DNA of 64,000 nt from Bacteroidota bacterium (GTDB lineage Bacteria; Bacteroidota; Bacteroidia; Chitinophagales; Chitinophagaceae): the NCBI GenBank assembly GCA_018266455.1, contig JAFEAJ010000017.1, forward strand, positions 1-64,000, in the 5' to 3' direction. Positions within the stretch are counted from its first letter, which is position 1, and every line of letters begins with the position of its first letter. Below are positions 1 to 7,190 of this stretch, piece after piece. The translations under genes and the position numbers were made by a program. The notes beneath the pieces are model-generated. The model did not search any database. It saw only the letters and a program-made list of their open reading frames with translations, and was not told where the DNA came from.

Positions 1-56
1 TTGTTGGTGCGGCTAACGCTCATGGCAATGCACAAACACCAACGGCGGAGCGCTTT

Positions 57-118
57 TTGCAGCACAACGTCCACAGCCATCGCACGAAACCTTCGGCGAG
101 ACGTTGCTGGGAAGGAAA
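57..118 (+). repeat. 62-nt palindromic repeat, copy 1
   Basis: This copy differs from the one at 283-344 at only two positions by eye (64 and 73, both A here and G in copy 2). Each copy can fold on itself: CAGC-xx-AACGTC near the left end pairs with GACGTTGCTG near the right end, giving a 10-bp stem with a 2-nt bulge on one arm. The repeat is direct relative to copy 2. An imperfect palindrome with extrahelical bases recalls an attC-like recombination site or a small non-autonomous element. The usual attC boxes (RYYYAAC/GTTRRRY) do not fit, so this remains a description. Confidence 0.8.
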
Positions 119-282
119 GAACATGTCCCAGCCCTGCGCCTCGTTGCTTGCCCAAACATAACGATAATGCCCGAATGTGCCCTATTTTGCCATCCTCCCG
201 CAGGTGCCTTGGCAAGCGCACAGAAGCCTTGAAAGGACACTCTGCGGAAAAAGAAAAAAGAAAGCTAACTATCTTTTGCTTA

Positions 283-344
283 TTGCAGCGCAACGTCCGC
301 AGCCATCGCACGAAACCTTCGGCGAGACGTTGCTGGGAAGGAAA
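283..344 (+). repeat. 62-nt palindromic repeat, copy 2
   Basis: This is the second direct copy, 226 nt downstream of the first, with 60 of 62 positions identical. It keeps the bulged stem formed by CAGCGCAACGTC and GACGTTGCTG. It lies upstream of the orphan gene at 528, and an inverted 17-nt piece of the same repeat lies just downstream of that gene at 1023-1039, so the gene is bracketed by the repeat family. Confidence 0.8.
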
Positions 345-527
345 AGGGTGTTAGCATGTGTTAATAAGGATAAAATATATGTGAATAAAGTAGCTTAAAC
401 TTGTAGAAACAATATTTTTTTATGTCATAGAAATCAACAGCAGGGAAATCTTGGATAAAGCAATAAAAACTGGAAAACAGATATATAAATTTTATGAAGC
501 AATCCAAAAAGCTCTAAATGGTCATTA

Positions 528-992
528 ATGGAATTTGAAGAAATAAAAGAAATCATTTTGTCATTAGAAGATATGACATCAAAGAGGATGAGAACATATA
601 TCCATTATAAATCCATGCAGAATTTTGTTGAACATTTTCATGAAATCAAAAATGAAAGGGCGCAGCGTAAGATAATAGATTTGATATCTGAATATATTGA
701 AGAAATCAAAGCAGGCAATTATGATTTTGATGTTCATGAAAGCGCGAACTTGGCAAAGAGATATGTTTTCAGTATTGCACAATATTATAAGGAAGATTCA
801 AGTTTTATGGAGATGATTAAATTACAGCACGTGTTCTTGTACGGGCTACTTATAGACAGCCTTTTGTATCTGGGAGGCGTCCTTTCAAAGTTCTGGTATG
901 TGCCAATCGCCACATCAGGATTTCTGTTTTACTATCTCTTTGTTGTTATTATTAAAGAACGTAAAGGGCGTGTATATGGAATGTTCTATTAA
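528..992 (+). CDS. Orphan small membrane protein of unknown function
   Basis: I do not recognise this 154-residue protein. The first hundred residues are charged and probably helical, with a Glu/Lys-rich pattern. They are followed by two hydrophobic segments at about 101-119 and 122-142 and a short basic tail, so it is probably a two-pass inner-membrane protein with a cytoplasmic N-terminal domain. The ATG at 528 follows a very A/T-rich leader. Base composition is visibly more A/T rich than the pigment cluster downstream, and repeats flank it on both sides, which suggests it arrived as a cassette or is a genomic-island leftover. No partner gene sits next to it. That the frame is coding is fairly likely; its function is unknown. 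Confidence 0.6.
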   Translation: MEFEEIKEIILSLEDMTSKRMRTYIHYKSMQNFVEHFHEIKNERAQRKIIDLISEYIEEIKAGNYDFDVHESANLAKRYVFSIAQYYKEDSSFMEMIKLQHVFLYGLLIDSLLYLGGVLSKFWYVPIATSGFLFYYLFVVIIKERKGRVYGMFY

Positions 993-1022
993 TTTTAAAT
1001 TGTCCTTAATGCTTTAACGCTT

Positions 1023-1039
1023 CTTCCCAGCAACGTCTC
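1023..1039 (-). repeat. Inverted half copy of the 62-nt palindromic repeat
   Basis: Seventeen bases (CTTCCCAGCAACGTCTC) are the exact reverse complement of the right arm of the repeats at 57-118 and 283-344. The matching left arm is not present nearby, so this is a solo arm in inverted orientation. It closes a block holding the orphan gene at 528-992. Confidence 0.65.
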
Positions 1040-1045
1040 CCCAAT

Positions 1046-1174
1046 CTGGCGCAAGTATGCAGGGCGGGCAATGAGGGCAGGGTACTTGTGCCATTGAATA
1101 ACCCAATGCTTTTTTATTTGCAAAGCAACGCACAAGTACGCCAGCCCACAGGCTAACCTGCATACTTGCGCCAG
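1046..1174. repeat. Long nested inverted repeat (129-nt hairpin)
   Basis: Positions 1046-1063 and 1157-1174 are perfect 18-bp inverted repeats. Inside them a second pair, 1082-1091 and 1130-1139 (GTACTTGTGC and its complement), continues the structure, leaving an A/T-rich apical loop. The size fits a MITE-like element or an attC-like folded site better than a terminator, because there is no U-tract directly after the stem. Confidence 0.75.
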
Positions 1175-1403
1175 TGTGGGGGCCGGGCAAGGGAACAACG
1201 CCAACGGGGCGGAACACAACACCAGCGGCGTAAAGGATAGTGAGCAACATTTTATTTTTGTTGGGCAAGGTCGCAACTGCATTTATGTGTAGCATGGCCA
1301 GGCAAACCCTGGCAGCCCTTAAATAAATTCAGTTCGCATAATACAAAAGCCATCCGGCCCCGGGAATGCCTTTTTGTATTTTCTTTCTATCTTTCCGCCC
1401 CCA

Positions 1404-2687
1404 ATGCAAAAACTATCCTCCACCATAATAAAAGATTTCCGCATCCTGCTGCGCGACAAGGTTGGCCTCGCCATGATGTTTGCCATGCCCATTTTGCTGG
1501 CGCTGGTCATTACGGCAGTACAGAACAGCACTTTTGAGCTCGTTAACCACAACGAGGTAAAGCTGCTCCTGTGCAATAAAGACACCGGCGATGCAGGCAG
1601 GCAGCTTTATGCTGCAATTGAAAAAACGGGCATGTTCGCGATAATGCCTGTTGATGCACAAGCCAGCCCCGAACAAGTAGCATCGCTCATGCACAAAAAT
1701 GATGCAATGGTTTCAGTTGTTATACCCGTTGGGTTTTCTGCCCGGCTGAGCGCCACGGCAAAAAATATTACCGCTAAGGCACTCACAAATTTTGATTTTC
1801 AAAAAGACAGCCCCAAGGCTGTTCTCCCCGAAAAAGCAAACCCGTTAACGCTATATTACCACCCGGCCTTGCAGGGATCTTTTCGCCAGGCGATGGATGG
1901 CACATTAAAAGGCGCCGTGCAGTTGGTGGCAAGCAAACAGGTCGTTCGGGCACTATATACAGCTTTGAACGAAAAAGAAATTCCCGACACGCTGGAAGAA
2001 GAGATCGTGAACAACCAGGCGCCTATTGACCAGGTGCCCATATCAAGAAGCGGGAGCAGGAATATACCGAACGCTACCCAGCACAACATTCCTGCGTGGG
2101 CCATCTTTGCCATGTTTTTTGTAGTTATTTCTCTTGGCAGCAGCGTGGTGAGGGAAAAGCTCAGCGGCAGTTTCATCAGGCTGAAGACTTTGCCCACCAA
2201 CTACCTCGTGGCGCTGCTGTCAAAACAAATCACCTACCTGTTGGTAACGCTGTTGCAGGCAGCAGTTATTTTTTCCATTGGCGCATGGGTTTTCCCGCAC
2301 ATCGGCCTGCCGGGGCTGAACCTGCCATCAGACATGGCCGGCTTAATCATAGTTTCATTAATTTGCGGATGGTGCGCCGTAAGCTACGCCATCTGCGTAG
2401 GCGTGTTTGCCGGAACACAGGAACAGGCCAACGGCTTTGGGGCAGTATCTATTTTAATAATGGCAGCTTTAGGAGGCCTCATCGTACCAGGGTTTGCTAT
2501 GCCGGATATGCTAAAGAACATGATGAAGCTATCGCCCCTGCATTGGGGGCTCGAAGCCTATTACGGCCTTTTCCTCGAAGGAGGAAAATTAAAAGATGTT
2601 TTGATGAATATTTTGCCGTTATTTGGCATCACAATTATTATTCAACTAATAACCCTGTTGGGGTTGAAAAGAAAGAACCTGATTTGA
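1404..2687 (+). CDS. ABC-2 type transporter permease
   Basis: This integral membrane subunit of an ABC exporter has about 427 residues from the ATG at 1404 (start sequence MQKLSSTIIKDFRILLRDK). An upstream TTG at 1374 is less likely because it adds a Pro-rich stub. It has one N-terminal membrane segment (about residues 22-40), a periplasmic domain of about 170 residues, then five or six membrane segments in the C-terminal half, the ABC-2 permease layout. The gene opens the pigment cluster and is followed after 11 nt by an ACP gene, so it is probably co-transcribed and may move the product or its lipid carrier. No ATP-binding subunit is encoded next to it; the upstream DNA is repeats instead. 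Either the ATPase lies elsewhere or the cluster has lost its 5' gene. Confidence 0.85.
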   Translation: MQKLSSTIIKDFRILLRDKVGLAMMFAMPILLALVITAVQNSTFELVNHNEVKLLLCNKDTGDAGRQLYAAIEKTGMFAIMPVDAQASPEQVASLMHKNDAMVSVVIPVGFSARLSATAKNITAKALTNFDFQKDSPKAVLPEKANPLTLYYHPALQGSFRQAMDGTLKGAVQLVASKQVVRALYTALNEKEIPDTLEEEIVNNQAPIDQVPISRSGSRNIPNATQHNIPAWAIFAMFFVVISLGSSVVREKLSGSFIRLKTLPTNYLVALLSKQITYLLVTLLQAAVIFSIGAWVFPHIGLPGLNLPSDMAGLIIVSLICGWCAVSYAICVGVFAGTQEQANGFGAVSILIMAALGGLIVPGFAMPDMLKNMMKLSPLHWGLEAYYGLFLEGGKLKDVLMNILPLFGITIIIQLITLLGLKRKNLI

Positions 2688-2698
2688 ATTTATCCACT

Positions 2699-2962
2699 AT
2701 GGAAAGAGAAGCGCTAAAAGCACAATTAAAAAAACAGATCGTAGAGTTCCTGAACCTGATGCAGGTAAAGCCGGAAGAAATTAAAGATGACGAGCCTCTA
2801 TTTGGTGAAGGCCTTGGGCTTGATTCCATTGATTCCATTGAACTCATCGTTCTGCTGAACCGGGAATATGGCATTGACATAAAAGACCCAAAAGAGGGCC
2901 GCAAAGTGCTGGTTGATGTGAACACCATGGTGGATTATATTGAAGCGCACCGAACAAAATAA
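2699..2962 (+). CDS. Acyl carrier protein (ACP1)
   Basis: This is an 87-residue acyl carrier protein. The phosphopantetheine attachment motif LGLDSIDSIEL sits near residues 40-50, with the attachment Ser in DSI. Starting at the ATG at 2699 gives the normal four-helix ACP length; the longer open frame upstream overlaps the permease gene and is spurious. It lies 11 nt after the permease and 12 nt before a ketosynthase. It closely resembles the ACP at 28982-29245 along the whole chain, and each of the two is followed by a similar ketosynthase, so the ACP-KS pair looks duplicated. It probably carries the growing polyene or a starter unit and should be activated by the AcpS at 14317. Confidence 0.93.
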   Translation: MEREALKAQLKKQIVEFLNLMQVKPEEIKDDEPLFGEGLGLDSIDSIELIVLLNREYGIDIKDPKEGRKVLVDVNTMVDYIEAHRTK

Positions 2963-2974
2963 ATTTTCCCGCCT

Positions 2975-4162
2975 TTGAGCCGCATTTTTGTCACAGGTTT
3001 GGGCATTATTAGTGCTGTTGGGCATAACGTGGAAGCTAACCGTCATTCGCTGGTGAATAAAAAACCAGGAATCGGGAAAGCCACTTTTTTATCAACGAAA
3101 TATGCTGCGGCGCTCCCTTTTGGCGAAGTGGACATCAGCACCCCGTCGCTAAAAGAAAAACTGAATGCCTTTGAAAAGGGAACAACAAGAACATCGTTAT
3201 TAGCGCTTCATGCGCTGGATGAGGCCATAAAGGACAGCAAGCTGACCGATGAAGAACTGCATTCGCCCCGAACGGCTTTGGTAGGGGCTGATACTGTTGG
3301 CGGGATGTGCCTTACCGACGAGCTTCACCATGATGCCAACAAACATGAGCAAGGCTCGGAATACCTTGCTTCCTACGATTGCGGGTCTGCCACATTGTAC
3401 CTTCGAGACAGGTATCAAATCGGGGGCATTGTCAATACCATCAACACAGCCTGTTCCTCCTCTGCCAATGCAATTATGTACGGGGCAAGGTTAATCCATC
3501 ACGGGCTGGCCGAACGTGCTATTGTGGGGGGCTGCGACAGCCTGGCAAAGTTTACCATAAATGGCTTTAACGCACTGCACATATTGGCCGATGAAGCCTG
3601 CCGCCCGTTTGATGAAAACCGCAAAGGGCTGAACCTCGGTGAAGGGGCAGCTTTTTTGGTGCTTGAAAAAGAAGGGTTGGTTACTAACGACCATATATAT
3701 GCGGAACTGTCAGGGTATGGCAACAGCAATGATGCGTTCCATGCCTCTTCGCTTTCTGATAACGGGGAAGGCCCGCTGCTTGCCATGAAAGAGGCATTGA
3801 TGGCTGCCAAACTTCCTGCCGGAGAAATAGATTATATCAATGCGCATGGCACAGGAACAGAAAATAATGATGAAGCAGAAAGCAGGGCAATGATAAGATT
3901 GTTTGGCCAGGTGCCTTTATTTTCGTCCACCAAAGCATATACCGGCCACACCCTTGGCGCAGCAGGAGCAATAGAAGCGGCATACAGCATATTAAGCCTT
4001 TATCACGGCGAAGTATATCCCGGGGCCAATTTCAGCAAACCAATGGCGGCCACCGGGCTATTGCCTGTTACTGTTTACCTGAAAAAAGAACTGCGCCATG
4101 TAATGTCAAACTCTTTTGGGTTTGGCGGCAATTGTTCTTCATTAATTTTTTCCAGGGCATAG
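2975..4162 (+). CDS. Beta-ketoacyl-ACP synthase (FabF-like KS)
   Basis: This is a condensing enzyme of the thiolase fold, 395 residues. The nucleophile is Cys160 in NTACSSSANAI, and the two catalytic His lie in NAHGTGTENND (about residue 290) and GHTLGAAGA (about residue 326), so the Cys-His-His triad is intact. The only workable start is a TTG at 2975 (Met-Ser-Arg-Ile-Phe), 12 nt after the ACP stop. The next gene starts 2 nt after the stop and encodes a KS-like protein without the nucleophile, so the two probably form a KS/chain-length-factor heterodimer as in aryl polyene and type II polyketide systems. It is clearly related to the ketosynthase at 29249. Confidence 0.93.
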   Translation: MSRIFVTGLGIISAVGHNVEANRHSLVNKKPGIGKATFLSTKYAAALPFGEVDISTPSLKEKLNAFEKGTTRTSLLALHALDEAIKDSKLTDEELHSPRTALVGADTVGGMCLTDELHHDANKHEQGSEYLASYDCGSATLYLRDRYQIGGIVNTINTACSSSANAIMYGARLIHHGLAERAIVGGCDSLAKFTINGFNALHILADEACRPFDENRKGLNLGEGAAFLVLEKEGLVTNDHIYAELSGYGNSNDAFHASSLSDNGEGPLLAMKEALMAAKLPAGEIDYINAHGTGTENNDEAESRAMIRLFGQVPLFSSTKAYTGHTLGAAGAIEAAYSILSLYHGEVYPGANFSKPMAATGLLPVTVYLKKELRHVMSNSFGFGGNCSSLIFSRA

Positions 4163-4164
4163 CC

Positions 4165-5202
4165 ATGTTTTATATTCACGATATCGCCTGCATTTCACCT
4201 CAAAAAACTTTTTCAGAAATTGACATTGAACACCTCAACTGCCCTGTTGGCGGCAAATTGCCGGCTATTGAACCTGCGTATGAAGGCATCCCCCTGAATA
4301 TTTTAAGAAGAATGGGAAAAGCAGTGAGAATGGGCGTTGGCGCTGCTTTAACCATAGCCAAACAAAATGCTCAGGGCATCATCATTGGCACAGCCAATGG
4401 AGGCATGGAAGATTGCATCAGGTTCCTGAACCAGGTCATTGATTATAATGAAGGGGTGCTGACGCCCACTAATTTTGTGCAAAGCACGGCCAATGCCATT
4501 GCATCGCAAATTGGCCTTTTAACTTCAAACAGGGGATACAACTGCACACATGTACATCGTGGGCTGGCATTTGAAAATGCCGTGCTCGATACGGCTATGC
4601 TTTTAAGCGAAAACCCATCGCATCGCTATTTGCTCGGGGGTATTGATGAAATTTCAGCATACAACTACAATATCGAGTTTTTAGATGGCTGGTTCAAGAA
4701 AGAAAAAGTTGCAGGCAAAAGCCTTTACCAGGCCAACACAAAAGGAACAATTGCCGGAGAAGGTTCGGTAATGCTCCTTGCAGGCAAACATGCTAACGGG
4801 GCTTCTGCACAGCTTATGGCCATCCGCATGCTGCATGCCGATGATGAGCAATACATTGCCGGTGAATTGAAAGGGTTCATGGCAGAACATGTTTCCGATG
4901 CCGGGGACATAGATTTATTTCTTTCCGGAGAAAACGGCGATGCCCGGCTGCAAAAATATTATGATGCCTGCGAAGCCGTACTATACAAAAATGTTCCTGT
5001 TGCCCATTTTAAACATGCTTCGGGGGAATATGCAACAGTTACGGCCTTTGCGCTGTGGCTGGCATGCCAGGCTTTTCAAAAACAGTCATTGCCACAACAT
5101 TTTTTAAAATATCGCAGAGCAAAAAAAGATTTCAGGAAAATACTTATTTATAATAATTACCACGGCATGCAGCATAGTTTTATGCTGATTGCCAAGGTTT
5201 GA
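4165..5202 (+). CDS. KS-like chain length factor lacking the catalytic Cys
   Basis: The 345-residue protein aligns with the ketosynthase fold, but the nucleophile loop reads CTHVHRGLAFENA (residues 127-139) where an active KS has TACSSSANA. The Cys is therefore gone, and the active-site His motifs are not recognisable either. It is shorter than an active KS (about 400). Starting at the ATG at 4165, it follows its KS partner by 2 nt. The position and the lost nucleophile fit a chain length factor that shapes the pocket of a KS/CLF dimer, a known arrangement in aryl polyene clusters. The role is inferred. It could instead be a decarboxylase-like or scaffold KS homologue. Confidence 0.8.
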   Translation: MFYIHDIACISPQKTFSEIDIEHLNCPVGGKLPAIEPAYEGIPLNILRRMGKAVRMGVGAALTIAKQNAQGIIIGTANGGMEDCIRFLNQVIDYNEGVLTPTNFVQSTANAIASQIGLLTSNRGYNCTHVHRGLAFENAVLDTAMLLSENPSHRYLLGGIDEISAYNYNIEFLDGWFKKEKVAGKSLYQANTKGTIAGEGSVMLLAGKHANGASAQLMAIRMLHADDEQYIAGELKGFMAEHVSDAGDIDLFLSGENGDARLQKYYDACEAVLYKNVPVAHFKHASGEYATVTAFALWLACQAFQKQSLPQHFLKYRRAKKDFRKILIYNNYHGMQHSFMLIAKV

Positions 5203-5240
5203 AGCAGGCTGCTTCTTATTTCCGGGAGCACTGTGTTTTT

Positions 5241-5915
5241 TTATGGCTGATAAGCGCCATCATCAATATTCTTTCCCATCGTTCCTTTTAACCGTTTCCA
5301 AAGCCCTTCCTTTTTTGTGATTGGCACAAAACCAGGAACAAATGCCTGTTGGAAATTGATTTCCGGGTCTGTCATGTTGGGTTCCATTTTTTTTAATGTG
5401 TCCACCACGAAAGGGATCAATTTGATATTGGGGCTAACTTTTTTGCGGGTGAATTTCTTTAGCATTTTTGCCTGGAAAGGGTCAGATGCCAGTGCAATTT
5501 TTGCAAATCCCAGTTCGCGTGATTTCTGGTAGGAGTAATATATATTTTCTGTGCTGTGTTCAGCTTTGGCCTCAACATATATATGTTCTTTCAGTACCCC
5601 GATGGCTTGCGCATACAGGCTCATGATTTCTCCTTCAATATATGGGGAATACACCGCCGCGCCTGAAAACATTATATTTTTTGCAATGCCTTTATCAAAT
5701 AAAAATTTCGCCCAGTACACCCTGCCCTTCATTGTCCGGCTCCATTTGCCGTCACTAAAAGGCACGCCTGGAACAATGATCATATCAAACTGGTCTTCAG
5801 ATGCCCGGTCATATAATTTTTTGCATGCTTTTGAAGAAAGCGAACAAGAGGATATGAACAACAGGTTAAGCAGCACAAATAACAATATCAGGAAAACCTT
5901 TAGCACAATGCTCAT
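5241..5915 (-). CDS. YdcF/SanA-like (DUF218) lipoprotein
   Basis: This is a 224-residue protein of the DUF218 (YdcF/SanA/ElyC) superfamily. The start at 5915 gives MSIVLKVFLILLF and a hydrophobic leader ending in LFISSC, which looks like a lipobox, so it is probably membrane anchored through Cys. Conserved family features are the first strand MIIVPGVPF, the SGAAV segment and an acidic HSTENIYYS motif. Members have been linked to envelope integrity, but the reaction is not defined. It is the only minus-strand gene inside the pigment cluster, convergent with the KS-like gene upstream and divergent from the glycosyltransferase. It may serve in envelope handling of the pigment lipid, or be unrelated. 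Confidence 0.75.
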   Translation of the reverse strand: MSIVLKVFLILLFVLLNLLFISSCSLSSKACKKLYDRASEDQFDMIIVPGVPFSDGKWSRTMKGRVYWAKFLFDKGIAKNIMFSGAAVYSPYIEGEIMSLYAQAIGVLKEHIYVEAKAEHSTENIYYSYQKSRELGFAKIALASDPFQAKMLKKFTRKKVSPNIKLIPFVVDTLKKMEPNMTDPEINFQQAFVPGFVPITKKEGLWKRLKGTMGKNIDDGAYQP

Positions 5916-6289
5916 TTTTAAAGAAAGGCTGAAACAATCTGCACTAAGGACCTGTTTAAGAATAATTTTTTGACTTGCCAACAGGTTTTTCTTTTCCAAA
6001 GCTACCAACAAATGCAAAAAATTATCAGCAGTTCAAGCTGCGGAAGAAATTAGTCACGGTATAGAAAATCCTTGAAATCAATTTTAAACAGCTCCTACAA
6101 AATACAATAATACGCATTAGTATTGATGGGCAATCAACAAATCGAACGGTGCGGCGCACATATAATTAGTCAGTTAAAGCCCAAAACAATGGCTTATATG
6201 CCTCTTGTTACAGAATTGCAATTGCTTAGTTAGTCTTAAATTTACCGGCTGATTGAACAGCCCCCATAACAATTTTATATCAATTTAAA
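5916..6289. other. Divergent intergenic region
   Basis: This 374-nt A/T-rich spacer separates the minus-strand DUF218 gene from the plus-strand glycosyltransferase and should hold promoters for both. A weak candidate for the plus side is TTG at 6216-6218, an 18-nt spacer and TAAATTTA at 6237-6244, which only partly fits the Bacteroidota TTTG/TAnnTTTG pattern. No small gene or RNA is evident. Confidence 0.35.
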
Positions 6290-7171
6290 ATGCAACTGGA
6301 GCCCAGGGAAATATGCAGTGAAAAGTTCAGGCGGCTAAACGCTTGTGTGATTATACCAACATACAACAATGCATCAACCATTGCGGCAGTGATAAAAGAT
6401 GTAGCCGGTTTCACGGATGATATTATTGTTGTGAATGACGGTTCTACCGACAATACAGAAAACATTGTTGCGCAATTTCAGTCTGTACAAATGATCGGCT
6501 ATAAAAAAAATGCAGGAAAAGGCATGGCGCTGCGCAAAGGGTTTGCATACGCCTTGGAAAAAAACTATGACTTTGCCATTACTTTCGACGCAGACAGCCA
6601 GCATTATGCAAAAGACCTGCCTTTATTCCTCGACAAGCTTGAAGCAGAAAAAAATGTTATTGTCATTGGCAAGCGGGACCTGCAACAGCCAAATGTGCCT
6701 GGCAAAAGTAGCTTTGGCAATAAATTCTCCAGCTTCTGGTTCAGGGTGGAGACAGGAATAAAACAGGGAGACACACAATCCGGTTATCGCCTCTACCCTT
6801 TGCAGTCATTAAAAAATATACATTTTATAACCGTAAAATATGAGTTTGAAATTGAGGTGCTGGTGCGTGCCGCATGGAAAGACATTGGCATTCGCACTAT
6901 TCCTGTGAGCGTATATTATCCACCTGCTGGGGAACGTGTTTCCCATTTCCGGCCTTTTAAAGACACCCTGCGCATAAGCCTTTTGAACACCTGCCTTGTG
7001 CTGGTTGCTTTTTTTTATATCAGGCCCCGCAATTTTTTTAGGGCCCTTTTCAACAAAAAAAAAAATAAGGAACATGTCTCCAGGTCAATTTTGCAGGCAA
7101 GCTGCTCCAGTCAAATAAAAATATTGCTAATCGCATTAAGCCTGTTCCTGGTTTTTAGCCGACAATCATAA
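6290..7171 (+). CDS. Family 2 glycosyltransferase
   Basis: This is a 293-residue GT-A fold glycosyltransferase. It begins with the family 2 pattern VIIPTYNNAST (residues 20-30), then VVNDGSTDN, and has an Asp-x-Asp motif at D100-A-D102 in TFDADSQH, which binds the nucleotide sugar through a metal. A hydrophobic segment around 230-250 suggests membrane association, and the basic tail ends in another hydrophobic stretch. It resembles dolichol-phosphate-mannose-synthase-like GT2 enzymes. It stands 20 nt before the trifunctional exporter gene on the same strand, so it is probably co-transcribed and acts on the pigment or its lipid carrier. GT2 genes are common in aryl polyene and flexirubin clusters; the acceptor here is unknown. 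Confidence 0.9.
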   Translation: MQLEPREICSEKFRRLNACVIIPTYNNASTIAAVIKDVAGFTDDIIVVNDGSTDNTENIVAQFQSVQMIGYKKNAGKGMALRKGFAYALEKNYDFAITFDADSQHYAKDLPLFLDKLEAEKNVIVIGKRDLQQPNVPGKSSFGNKFSSFWFRVETGIKQGDTQSGYRLYPLQSLKNIHFITVKYEFEIEVLVRAAWKDIGIRTIPVSVYYPPAGERVSHFRPFKDTLRISLLNTCLVLVAFFYIRPRNFFRALFNKKKNKEHVSRSILQASCSSQIKILLIALSLFLVFSRQS

Positions 7172-7190
7172 AATAAGGATACTGCCAAAC

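Larger units (their letters stand above)
1..527. other. Repeat-bearing edge region without a convincing gene
   Basis: No convincing coding sequence is visible. The open frames here run through palindromic repeats and do not resemble a protein family. The stretch holds two copies of a 62-nt palindromic repeat (listed separately). At the very start, a 7-bp inverted pair (GTTGGTG near 3-9 and CACCAAC near 37-43) gives another small hairpin. From about 350 to 527 the sequence becomes markedly A/T rich and leads into the orphan gene at 528. Confidence 0.5.
993..1403. other. Non-coding, hairpin-rich spacer before the pigment cluster
   Basis: The stretch contains a half copy of the 62-nt repeat in inverted orientation (1023-1039), a long nested hairpin (1046-1174) and a G/C-rich segment to about 1220. 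Open frames on the minus strand here only read through the hairpin arms and look spurious. No ATP-binding cassette gene is present, although the next gene is an ABC-2 permease. Confidence 0.5.

Noticed and set aside
57..344. Possible CRISPR array
   Set aside because: Only two repeat copies are present, the spacing is 226 nt, the repeat is 62 nt, and no cas gene was recognised.
1..354. Open frames at the left edge that might be a truncated gene
   Set aside because: They read through the palindromic repeats, contain many Cys and Arg, and both strands are equally open. There is no family resemblance.
2096..2698. Long open frame upstream of ACP1 overlapping the ABC permease
   Set aside because: It runs in another frame through the permease gene and is rich in His and Arg, without any domain. 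Only the part from 2699 is a real ACP.
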